Translations under genes and position numbers: made by a program
Shown here: one piece after another, positions 1-9,913 of the stretch
Numbering within the stretch: the first letter of the stretch is position 1
Layout: the number at the start of each line of letters is the position of its first letter
DNA from: Pogona vitticeps
Lineage: Eukaryota > Chordata > Lepidosauria > Squamata > Agamidae
Assembly (NCBI RefSeq): GCF_051106095.1
Contig: NC_135783.1
Coordinates: 58,499,447-58,563,446, forward strand
Direction: 5' to 3'
Length of the DNA stretch: 64,000 nucleotides
Notes under the pieces: model-generated
What the model was told of the DNA's origin: nothing
What the model saw: the letters and a program-made list of their open reading frames with translations, nothing else
Databases searched by the model: none

Positions 1-113
1 AAACATTTATCATCCCTGCATTAGGCTTTTTCAGTATAAATATTACAGCAGCTACAATGCATGTTAAAAACAATTTTTGTAGAACTCTGTCATTATAATC
101 TGTTTGGCTACAG

Positions 114-239
114 GACAGTAGAAGCAGCAAGCTTTGACGTGTTGCTGAAAACTGATGATGACTGCTACATAGATTTGGAGGCTGTGTTCAACAGAATAAA
201 GCTGAAGAACCTGGGCAGACCGAATACATGGTGGGGCAA
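114..239 (+). CDS. B3GALNT2: B3GALNT2 exon with the DDD motif
   Basis: The acceptor is ttggctacag before 114. The first base completes a split Trp codon from the previous exon. The exon reads [19 protein letters not shown] and on to TWWG, and ends in phase 2 at a GTGAGT donor. LLKTDDD carries the acidic metal/UDP-sugar binding residues of GT31. Confidence 0.93.
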
Positions 240-3200
240 GTGAGTGTCCCTTTGTCTAAAAAAAAAAATTGTTTTCCTAATGTTCACACTATATGTAGAA
301 CTGATAACTTTTTATACTCCAATAGTTTAGAGCTGAAGATATAATAAGGAAGACAGAGATATTTTTAAACAAAGTAAAAATAATTTTATTAATAAACAGT
401 CCTTTTTGTTTATTTGTTTATTTGGTTGGGTTTTTTTGTAGAGTACAAGTGAGCAAATCTTTCAACTCTTTGATCACAGAAATAGTATACTTGGGGAGAG
501 TCTTGTATGAATATGCTGTTTTCTTGCTTAAGTAACTAAGTCACTGTTTTCTATAGATTTATTTACAGAACCAAAGATGTTATGAAATTGTATGAATTAT
601 AAGTTTCCCACTAGGCTAATTATGAGATGAGGTTTATTTAATATTCAGTTAAACTGCAAAATCAATCATGAAAATGTCTGCTCTCCAAGAACTGTTTGCA
701 TGATTCAGTAAAAAGATTTTATTAATTTCTCATCTTTAGATTTTTTTTAAAGTTTTAAATAGTTTTACCTCTTTAGGCAATGTGTGATGACTTGTTTCTA
801 TGACATTTTCATGACTCGTATTACTCTTGCAGTATTTTCCATTTTACCATAACGCCTTTCCTAATTCTAGCTAGCAAAAGATATGAATTTCTACCAAGGA
901 AACTGTATGTGTGTCTTTGGGGAAGTGTAGGTATTTCTAAGCTTTGTTTCTGTTGGTTTGCACAACTCTTTCTGATATTTTTAAGAGGTAAAAGGAAAGG
1001 GCGTTTCAGGAGTACGAGAGGCAAAGAGAACTCTGGATAAAGGAACAGAATAAACTGGGATTCCTTATGCCTTCATTTTTTTTACTTATGTCGGAATTCC
1101 ACTACTGAGACCATTTTCTAAGAGACATTCAGCTTTCCCTGTTCCTCAGTACCTTCTAATGCTGTATCTAAAATTTCCAATGTCTTGTTTTCATTTTTTT
1201 TCCTTTGTGTGAATGGGTTCTCTCTTCCTGTCAGAAGCCTCCCACAATTCCAGACCCACACACGGCAACAGTTCTGTTTTAAATTCAAAAACTTTATTCA
1301 ACTTAAAAGGCAACCTGCCCATTACAACTTTGAAGGGTTCCATTTCCCCTTCTAAATGAAGGTTGTTGCAGGTGACTGTTCCCTTGAGCATTCAAGAAAG
1401 CTATTTCTAGGGCAGGGAATAACCCCAAATCTCTGCTTGTATGTAGGAAGGCAAAAGGGGCGATGTGGTGCTGAACACAAACTTTCACAACATGTGAGAC
1501 AAGCCCAGTGTCCCCCAGTCTCCTCCTCTCACTCCTTCTCTGCTCTTTCAATCCCTCTCGGTTCCTCCTAGTCCCTCCTCTTTGCCTCCAGGTGAGGCAG
1601 TTATTCCCATTATAACACCTTTCTTGATGTCTGTCACCATCCCCCTAACTGTTTCTGTGCCTGTCTTTCTCTTTCTCTCCAAAAAGAGGACTTACAGAAG
1701 GGTTGGTGCCTTCTCTGTCTCTCCACCTCCTCTCCTGGACCTGTCAGCTTCTCCAGTTCTCCCAGATATGGGTCTGCTGTAGTGTCCCACTCCCATCCCT
1801 TAGGTGACTCTGAGGGGTTCCATCTTCCGCTTTCCTTCCCCTCCTGCTTCTCTCTTTCTTTGATGGGACAACTTCCTACTTCCCTCACACTTTCTTTCTC
1901 GATCCCCCTTTCCTCTCCTTTCCTGCTCCTTTACCTTTTACCTTCAAGCTCCTCCTCCCACACTGGTTGGTCTTTTTTAAAAAAAAAAAAACAGGAGCCA
2001 GGTTGTCAGGTTTGAACGGTGACTCTTCCTGAGCTTTCCATAGAGCCCAGGCTGTCATCTCTGGGCAGGGATTCTATCCCCGGTATTTCTATACTCATTT
2101 CTATTGGCAAGCTGGTGGTTTCATATTCCTCTACTTTTTGGGGGAAAGAGGATGGCACACTCGCAGGGAGACCAGTTTCCTTGGGACTGTTCTGATCCTT
2201 TGCTTTTGCAATATTATAATTCTGTGTTTAGACCTATTGTATCACTATTTTAGCAATTATTTGTTTTGTCTTTTTAAATTAATTAATAGTTAGAAGTAGA
2301 GGTACTAATTAATTGATTAATTAGTAAAAACTTGAAAAGAAAATTATTTATTAATAGATTGTTAAAAGGATATGATGGTTCTGGTCTTAAGTTTCAGACT
2401 AAACTGGGCAGTCGACCGAACTGGCAAGTGGCAAGAATTGGAATATCCAAGTCCTGCGTATCCAGCATTTGCTTGTGGGTCTGGTTATGTTATTTCCAAA
2501 GACATTGTGGAGTGGCTGGCAAGCAACTCAGACAGACTAAAGATATATCAGGCAAGTATTTTGAAAGGAGGAGTGGAGATGGGCAGCGGCAAGAGAGCTG
2601 CAAGCACTTGTAATCCAAGATGCAATCTTATAGTCTAGTATTGAAGTTGAGTTTTACTTGGAGGCAGGTGGCTTAGTCTAGGAACTTCTTTATGTCACTG
2701 TGAATTTGAAATAGAGATAAATATACAGTAGGACCACAGTATCCTTAGGGATCAGTTCCTTACATACTCTGGTTCCCACTACTGGCTAGTTCTGGTAACT
2801 ACATCATGGAAAAGGTATTTATTTATTTATTTAATTATTTATCAATGTATTTACTTATTTACTTACTTAATTTATATACCACCCCATTAGTGCTGAGGCA
2901 CTATTCTGGGTGGTTTACAGGCAATTAAAAACCAAAACAAGTGGACACTAAATTGTAACACAAATTGCAGTAGCAGAACATAAGCGTAAAAAACAATGGC
3001 ACCAACAGATTTTCACAATTAAATGGACCAAATTGGGGGGGGGGGGTGTTCATCCTGGGTCAGATTGAAAAGCCTTCCTGAAGAGTAGTGATTTAAATTG
3101 TCTCTTAAATGTGTACAAGGAGGGGCCAATTTGTTTTTACATGTTTTTATTGTTATTATTTAATATCTTTGGGTAGCAGATAAGTGAATCTGTGGATACC

Positions 3201-6200
3201 GATCCTGCGGATAGGGCGTAGTCTTACAGTAGTCCTAAAGTTGGTACAGGCAATAATTCTTAAGTGTTCAGAAAAGTTGAATCCAATATTTGAAATGAGA
3301 GAACATTTATCCATCTAAAAGGATGGTTCATTCATCTGTAGGAATGCACATGGAATTTTAGATTGCAACAGAAGCTCCATAATGTTACTGTTAACATGGG
3401 GATCGCATGGAGGTGTTTGAATTCTCCAGCTAGACTTCCAGCAGTTGACATCTATATAGAAATGCAGTACAAGATTGATTGATTCATACATAGCACAAAT
3501 ATTCTGCACAAAGCACATGAACTTGACAGCCAAAATTTGAGAGAAATCTATTTTGTTTTTGTTTCTACTTAAATTTTGCACTTAGGGTGAAGATGTGAGT
3601 ATGGGTATTTGGATGGCAGCCATTGGGCCAAAACGGTATCAGGTAAGTTGTGTTGTAGTCAAATAATCATGTGCCATCAAGTCAGTTCTGACTTATGACA
3701 ACCTTCTTCATGGTTATCCAGTTAGAGATTACTCAGTATTCCAAGAGGATGCCGGACCAACTGTATCCCAGATCTAACTCTAGACACACATGGCCAACAC
3801 TTAGATTATATTTCACACTCCAAAGAAATCCTTTTTGTGAACATACAGTAAAAGTTGGGAGAAATATGATCTTGATTTTTGCAGAAACAAAAAAAGAACT
3901 TGCAGAATAAACATTTTATAAGAGAGCTTGACATGGCATGAAGCAGCTAGAAAGCTTGGAGACTACGAACAACAATCCAAATGAGAGGGCACTGTGTGCA
4001 AATATAACCCTAAACCAAATAGCATACCAACTGCTCCTGTCAGGAATGACCAGTCTACACAAAAATCAAAAGGATATTCAGAGTGAATCAAATGAACTCC
4101 CTATTGCCTTCATACTGGCAGAACCAGAGGAAGCCATAAGAAGATGTAGAGATTGAAAAGTGGTGGGACTTTATGATATTTAGATAGAGCAAATCAAACT
4201 TTTTGGGCAAAACACAAAGGAATGGCTCCTTCAACTCTGTAATAACTGTTGGATAGGTAAACAAATTTTTAAAATATGCCAGAAAACATAATCATCATAC
4301 TGAAACTGGGCAAAGAACCATCAAATCTCAAAAACTACAGGACAATCTCTCTACTATTTGATTTATATAAAGTGTTTCAATGAATGATATTAAATCATCT
4401 AGCCTGGAGATGGGGATATTCATATACAAATACCCCTCACAGGTAGACATAACGAGGGTCCAGCCCCATGGGGCTGGATGGTCCACTCACCGATTCACTG
4501 AAGGTGCAGGTGCCGCGGAGCCTTCCAGTGGCTCTGGAGATCGCGTTCGGCTCGCCATTCCTGGCAGGAGGCGGGACGACAAGCCCCTCTGCTAGGTCGA
4601 AGAGTGGCTCACTGAACACGATCTCCGGAAGGCTCCGTGGCGCCCATGCCCGCAGTGGATCAGTGGCTGGACCCTCATTATGTCTACCCGTGTGGGGGCA
4701 TTTGTATACGAATACGAATACCCTCATCTCTAATCTAGCTCCTAAAATGGAAACTTCTAATTCCAGAACAAGCAGGCTTTATGACCTGGCAAGAGCTGTA
4801 TGGGTTTTATCTTAAAGCTAACCCAGCATATAGCATTTTTCATCCTTACGGCAGCATATGACATTGTCCATCATCAATTGCCCCTCAAAAACCTCTACCT
4901 CAGTACTAAAGATCATAGACTGACAGAAATGGTTGGCATTCTATTTCAAAACCAAAGATTTTAGTTGAATTTCAAGAGAGGCACAGTTGCTGAAAAAAAT
5001 CAAAAGAACGGTCTCCCACAGAGTAGTGATCTGGCACCATTACTTTTTAACATTTACACAAATGATCAGCTGACATTCTCATACTCCAGGAGTTTCATTC
5101 ATGCTAGAGATCTTACCTTGATCGAGCAACAGTTAACATTTGCCTTAGAAGACCTTTCCTTATAGAATAAAAAGAACCAGCTGAAACCAAACCCTTTAAA
5201 AAGACAGGTCTTCCACTTAAACAACAGAGAAGCAGAGAGGAAGCTCCGAATTAGCTAGGAACGCAGTTTGTCACTATGGCTCAAACCATGACCTACAAAA
5301 AACCTTGTCTAAACATCAAGCAAGACTGACTCCCTAAAGGAAGCCACAGGGTAGATCTTACAAGAGCTGAGCAGGACACTTGAGGACAGGACATTTTGGA
5401 GTTTGCTCCCTTGTAGGGTTAGCATAAGTCAGACGCAAACTTAATGGAACGTAACAATACCAAACACCAAACAGAAAGTTGCTGCCAGAAATAACATACT
5501 TAGGAAACTGGCCAGGTTGGACTGGGGTTGTTGTTTGTTGTTTAGTCGTTAAGTCGTGTCCGACTCTTCGTGACTCCATGGATGAGAGCATGCCAGGCCC
5601 TCTTGTCTTCTACTGCCTCCTGGAGCTGGGTCAAATTCATGTTGGTAGTTTTGATGACACTGTCCAACCATCTCGTCCTTTGTCGTCCCCTTCTCCTCTT
5701 GCCTTCACATTTTCCCAACATTCAAGGTCTCCCTTTTCCAGGGAGTCTTCTCTTTTCATGAGATGGCAAAAATATTGGAGCCTCAGCTTCAGGATCTGTC
5801 CTTCCAGTGAGCACTCAGGGTTGATTTTCTTCAAAATGGATAGGTTTGTTCTCTTTGCAGTCCAGGGGACTCTCAAGAGTCTCCTCCAGCACCACAATTC
5901 AAAAGCATCAATTCTTCAGCAGTCAGCCTTCTTTATGGTCCAGGACTGGGGTGCACACCCACAAACAATAACAACAGTTTTGTCCCCATGCTACTCCACA
6001 GCAAAATATGCTAGCACCATATGGTATAAATTATCACATGCCAAACAAGTGGATGTATCTCTTAAAGAATCATGCAGGATTATTACCCTGTTTCCCCGAA
6101 AATAAGACAGGGTCTTACATTAATTTTTGCTCCAAAAATGCATTAGGCCTTATTTTCAGGGGATGCTTTATTTTTTTTTCATGTATAACAATCTATGTTT

Positions 6201-8592
6201 ATTCATATACAGTCATGTCATCTTCTTCTGGTTGCTGCACAATGCTGAAAAATGATAAAGGGCAGGATTTCACTTAACCGGGGCTTATTTGGGGGGTATG
6301 GCTTATATTACGAGCATCCTGAAAAATCATACTAGGGCTTATTTTTAGGTTAGGTCTTATTTTAGGGGAAACAGGGTACTTGCTACCTGAAACCTACCCC
6401 CACTGAAAAAGTATTATTTAGCTAGCATTGCCTCTTCAGAAGTATACTGAGAGGTGCTAGCAAATAATGAACAAAATAAGGTAAAACAGCACCAAGCCCC
6501 TTCACTTTATGGACATCAAATCTCCAACAACTTTCAAGGGAAAGTTTTCTGTACACATCTCCAGCTTTAAATATTAAACCAGAAGGGGCTAGGTCAAACT
6601 ACACACCTTGCCAAATGGATGAATGCTGAAGAGTGTCTCTCCCCTGGACAAGACTCTAGTTGGACCATTGGGAAGTCACTTAATGGACTTCAAAGCAAAA
6701 TAGAAGGATCAAGGAGTAATCAAGTAAAATGTGGCTACTTAGATGGAAGACAAAATTTCTGTGAATGCAAGAAATACAGTCAGTGCAGCATTTAGTGCAC
6801 ATGTACAAAAGAAAATCTAGTAAACAGCTGAGATAATGCTATTGAAGTAGCCTGCTTCTGGTCAAAAATAACCTAATTTTAATAATTTTAAATTGTGCAA
6901 TGTTCTGCTATGAGTAAAGAAAGAAAGCAGAGTCTTTAACATTATAATCCAGCAGTCTGATCTAATGTAGGGAAGGAGGAGGAATATGCCTTTTATTTAT
7001 TTGTTTGATGCCTTACACTTTTTCAAACCAGCCTGAAATGAAATAGATTTTTGTGGTTCAAGGAGTTTGATTTGAATATGTAGGCGTGCATCTAAGTACT
7101 ACTGCAGTTGTGTGTAAGCCTTGCTACATGCATTTTCTAAGTTTTCTGTAAGGTTAGCAAATCCAGCGTTCCAGGACTTTGACAATTTCAGGTGCAATTA
7201 GCAGCTGCCAAATGTCTTAGCTATGATCTCTACTCAGGAGGTGGAATGTAACTCAGTGGCTGACGCTTAAGCAATCAAGAAACAAATCCTCAGGTTTTAA
7301 ATTAAAACAGCACGTAATACATTGGTAATAAGGGAGCTGGATGATATCAAGTGAGAAGTGGACAGTGTTTACTGAAATCAGAAGGATGATGTGATGCTGA
7401 AAGTTTAGGAACCACTAACATTTTACACACACTGTAAGAAATGGTTTGTACTTTTTTTAGTTTTGCCTTGCTCATTACACATTGTTTAAAAGAGTAGTGA
7501 AAAATCAGTGTTAAGTACAGTGGTGCCTCAACTTACGACCGTCTTGACATACAACCATTTCGAGTTGTGACCAGCTCTGGCTGCAAAATTTTGCTTCAAC
7601 TTGCAGCTGGAACTTCGAGTTGCAATCCAAAAAGGCATGGAAAAAAGGCGGGGAATTCAAATTAGAGGGCTAACCATTGGTTGGAGAATAGCTTTGTAGC
7701 TCTTTCGCCCCAACGGTTAGAGTGTGTGTGTCGGAGGAGACTTGGGACTGCCTGGTGCTGCTTTCTGCTCCTGATTAAGTACATTTACAGGGTTTTGCAG
7801 GTGGGTTTGGGCTGCGGGGGGAGTTATGTTTCTGTGCTGTGATGTCTTTTGTGTTTTGGTCCTTTTTCCCCCAGCCCCATTGCGTTCGGGCTGGCTGTGG
7901 GGGTGTGTGTGGTTTTTTCCCCAGCCCCATGGCATTCCGCTGGGGCTGGCTATGTTTATTTTATTTTTCGGTGTGTTTGTTTTTCGGTCCCAGCGTGTTC
8001 CTATGGGGGCTTGCAGTGTTGTTGTTTTTTTGGTATTTTTTGCGGGGGGTGGAACGTATTAATGGGGTTTCAGTGCATTTCAGTGGGAAATGATGCGTCG
8101 ACTTACGATCATTTCGAGTTATGTTCATCTTCTGGAACAGATTATGGTCGTAAGTCGAGGCACCACTGTAATATACTTTCTAACTCCAACCTGCTCTGGC
8201 ATTCTTTTAACACTTCACTTACCTCAAACCAGCATTTGCAGTATTTGTTACTCTGCTCTAACCTAGGTCTAGATCTGTCAGGAAGGATAACATTTAATAT
8301 AGGTGCCAGTGAAGGTATCAGTCTACTCTGTCATCCGGATAGAGCACCTGTCTAAACAATGCCTACTGAAATTGCTTTTGAAATGACGGTGGCTTTGTTA
8401 ACATTTACAACATTTTGCTTCCTCCTAAAGAGCTCTTGACATAATTCTCTCAAACAGGACAGTCTCTGGTTGTGTGAGAAGACCTGTGAGAGTGGTATGC
8501 TGTCTTCTCCTCAGTATTCTCCAGAAGAACTTACAGAGCTCTGGCAAATAAAGGAACATTGTGGAGACCCCTGTAAATGTGAAGAAAGATGA
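114..8592 (+). CDS. B3GALNT2: B3GALNT2, C-terminal part (last four coding exons)
   Basis: Beta-1,3-N-acetylgalactosaminyltransferase 2 is a family GT31 enzyme of the ER/Golgi. It adds GalNAc to the GlcNAc-mannose core of alpha-dystroglycan (core M3). Four exons (114-239, 2392-2551, 3586-3642, 8458-8592) join in consistent phase and give about 158 C-terminal residues that follow human B3GALNT2 closely. They contain the metal-binding acidic motif in [16 protein letters not shown], then [39 protein letters not shown] and a cysteine-rich tail ending in a TGA. The N-terminal membrane anchor and earlier exons lie before the window. The gene converges on TBCE, as in human. One intron uses a GC donor. 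The identification is firm; it rests on remembered family sequence, not on a search. Confidence 0.95.
240..2391 (+). other. B3GALNT2 intron, no recognised element
   Basis: AT-rich intron with a pyrimidine-rich stretch around 1500-1960. I see no gene, and the short reading frames here have no family resemblance. Confidence 0.6.
2392..2551 (+). CDS. B3GALNT2: B3GALNT2 exon ([12 protein letters not shown])
   Basis: The acceptor ends cttaag. A more obvious acceptor six bases later (tttcag) is also possible, but the upstream one restores the family sequence NFRLNW. The exon ends KIYQ in phase 0. The donor is CAG then GCAAGT, so the following intron is of the GC-AG class. Confidence 0.9.
2816..3200 (-). 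repeat. L2/CR1-type LINE 3' end, reversed, with (ATTT)n
   Basis: A run of ATTT units at 2818-2875 is followed by text like the squamate L2 3' end read backwards (tttatataccaccccat, ggcactattctgggtggttt) and a degraded stretch with a G run at 3036-3046. It sits in a B3GALNT2 intron. The clade call is by resemblance only. Confidence 0.6.
3586..3642 (+). CDS. B3GALNT2: B3GALNT2 19-codon exon
   Basis: This is a 57-base, phase 0 to phase 0 exon reading [19 protein letters not shown], flanked by a cacttag acceptor and a GTAAGT donor. It is nearly identical to human B3GALNT2. Confidence 0.95.
3664..3740 (-). repeat. Tail fragment of a tRNA-type SINE or its LINE partner
   Basis: The text tgccatcaagtcagttctg then acttatgacaacc is the reverse of the 3' tail seen in SINEs at 14430-14620 and 46795-46970 (gactTGATGgcac). 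This is a short isolated tail. Confidence 0.5.
4405..4732. mobile_element. Non-autonomous hAT-type element with 8-base TSD
   Basis: The two halves are a long imperfect inverted repeat: the left end reads gagatggggatattcatat and the right end is its near complement. The flanks are atctagcc (4397-4404) and atctagct (4733-4740), an 8-base duplication typical of hAT. The centre is GC-rich. It lies inside the jockey-like LINE. Confidence 0.85.
5529..5942 (-). mobile_element. BovB (RTE) LINE 3' fragment with 10-base TSD
   Basis: The plus strand shows the BovB hallmark tagtcgtgtccgactcttcg then tgactccatggatgagagca. The minus strand reads the ORF C-terminus ([15 protein letters not shown], then [15 protein letters not shown] and DSLEKG). 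The duplication ggactggggt occurs at 5519-5528 and 5943-5952. The element is 5' truncated, as is usual for LINEs, and inserted into the jockey-like LINE. Confidence 0.9.
6086..6376. mobile_element. TA-flanked MITE, CCCTGTTTCCCC family, copy 1
   Basis: Inverted ends ccctgtttccccgaaaataa and its complement (gggaaacaggg) are flanked by TA on both sides (6084-6085, 6377-6378), as in Tc1/mariner/pogo elements. Related copies lie at 18921-19168 and 28541-28817. It has no coding capacity. Confidence 0.85.
7518..8168. mobile_element. Tigger/pogo-like non-autonomous DNA transposon (651 bp)
   Basis: The ends are cagtggtgcctcaacttacg and its complement gtcgaggcaccactg, with TA duplicated at 7516-7517 and 8169-8170. 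Internal subterminal repeats (tttcgagttgtgacc and tttcgagttatg) extend the symmetry. The TIR and TA target fit pogo/Tigger elements. No transposase is seen. Confidence 0.85.
8458..8592 (+). CDS. B3GALNT2: B3GALNT2 last coding exon and stop
   Basis: The acceptor is caaacag. The exon reads [17 protein letters not shown], continues through [10 protein letters not shown], and ends in TGA at 8590-8592. The paired cysteines match the C-terminus of the family. Confidence 0.94.
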   Translation, partial: DSLWLCEKTCESGMLSSPQYSPEELTELWQIKEHCGDPCKCEER

Positions 8593-9600
8593 AGGCTTGA
8601 CAAAACCAACTATACCTTCATCTGAACAGTGACCAAACACTATGGGAAAAGTGGAGGAGTTTTCTGTTATGCATTTGAGAAAGAATGGATGGAAAGCCTC
8701 AAAACTACTTCTCAAAGAAGAAATTCCATACGTATCCCATGTAGTTTGTCACTTGTGACAAATGCATCCATGTCTCACTGATGGTTGTGTCTGCTCCTCT
8801 CCCACTGCTTATCTCCAGTGAGAAAGATACATTCACTACGGCTAGCAAGCTAGACATGGGAGTCAAATGTTCTTCACAAAAGTGCTTCATTTTAGTAATT
8901 TGTCTGGTGTGAAGTGGCCCTTAGAGCAGTGTTTGCACATCTCTCCCCCCCATTTTTTTTAGTAAAGGCGTATTTTCTGCAGTAATTTGACAAAGCCAAA
9001 TATGAATATGATACAATTTCATTTATGTGTAAATTATAGAAGTAGATAAATTTAGCCCCTCATGCAGTTAGGGTGTGGGGGAAAAATACGGACTTGAAAT
9101 TATGCCTAGGAAGGCAGATATATCACTGTTAGAACTGTATAATTATACCATGCTGCCAAGACTAGTTAACTGAGGTAGATTTCACACTGATGGCAGTTGA
9201 GTCATGTGCAGTCAGTACTATGGTACTATCAGTTGCTTCATTTCAGTCGTCTGTGTTCAAAATGCAGCTTGGAGGTGCAGACAGTACACCAGCACTTGCA
9301 TCCAGGGACACAATCAAGTAATGAATTATAAACATTGCAGTAGTTCTACTCCCTTTGTGGCTTGAACCAAGGGGGGAAGGCTAAGGGTGAAGGTCTGGCC
9401 TTCGATGGATCAGTAGGCATTCACAACATTTAAGTCTTTTTACCTTAGGTGGCACTAGAAAAGGTGGTAATGGTACCTTAGCTTTCAATCATTGAATTGT
9501 GATTATCTGTATAGTGAGAGAGGTTTGTTGAAGTCTCCTTGACTTCTGTCAGTTCAAGGTATAGCACAAAGTCTGGCTTAAACTTCCTTTCCTTAGGTTG
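8593..9600 (+). other. B3GALNT2 3' UTR and the gap to TBCE
   Basis: Sequence follows the B3GALNT2 stop without a clear element. I found no AATAAA on the plus strand between 8593 and 9820; only the weak variants GATAAA (9045-9050) and TATAAA (9327-9332) are present. The first plus-strand AATAAA seen is near 10931, inside TBCE. The 3' end is therefore undefined. Confidence 0.5.
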
Positions 9601-9653
9601 GTTGAAACTTTTCTTTCTCAAAAATGAGGCATGGTACTGTTTTTAAGACACCA

Positions 9654-9659
9654 TTTATT
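9654..9659 (-). terminator. TBCE polyadenylation signal AATAAA
   Basis: On the minus strand AATAAA lies about 165 bases after the TBCE stop codon (9821-9823). It is the first canonical signal in that direction, so TBCE probably has a short 3' UTR ending near 9630. Confidence 0.65.
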
Positions 9660-9820
9660 AACACAAAGTGCAGGATAGTATAGTTATCTAGCAAATATGT
9701 TTCCATCTTTTAAGATATCATAGTTCTTCCAAATAATCTTTAAAAATCAGTATACACTAATTGTAGACACTCTGCTAGCAACATACAGCTATTCTCCAAG
9801 AGATGCATTGAAGGCTGCAG

Positions 9821-9913
9821 TTACCATCGTACTAGAATGCAGTCATCATTTTCAATAGAGTAAAACTGCAAGGGCTTTAGGTCATTGTCCAGTTCAAATT
9901 CTTTGCCTTTCAT
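9821..9913 (-). CDS. TBCE: TBCE coding exon 17 (stop)
   Basis: On the minus strand, after acceptor tatcctag, it reads [19 protein letters not shown] and ends CILVRW then TAA. This is the C-terminal edge of the ubiquitin-like domain. Phase 0 start. Confidence 0.95.
   Translation of the reverse strand: MKGKEFELDNDLKPLQFYSIENDDCILVRW

Larger units (their letters stand above)
3930..6900 (+). mobile_element. Jockey-like non-LTR LINE, degenerate, with three nested insertions
   Basis: Decayed reverse-transcriptase text can be followed across about 3 kb inside a B3GALNT2 intron: [19 protein letters not shown] near 3960, a stretch like [19 protein letters not shown] near 4340, [13 protein letters not shown] near 5030, then DWGAHPQT near 5945 and [10 protein letters not shown] after 6378. 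Several stops and frame changes show that it is dead. Three younger elements interrupt it: a hAT element at 4405-4732, BovB at 5529-5942 and a TA-flanked element at 6086-6376. In each case the LINE reading resumes directly after one copy of the target duplication. The clade (jockey/I superfamily) is inferred from overall resemblance; both outer ends are approximate. Confidence 0.75.

Noticed and set aside
1303-2015. Several overlapping short frames in the pyrimidine-rich B3GALNT2 intron
   Set aside because: Composition bias (CT-rich) gives frames on both strands. No resemblance to known proteins.
5479-6105. 208-codon plus-strand frame
   Set aside because: It crosses from the jockey-like LINE through an antisense BovB fragment and back. 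It is a chance frame over an insertion, not a gene.
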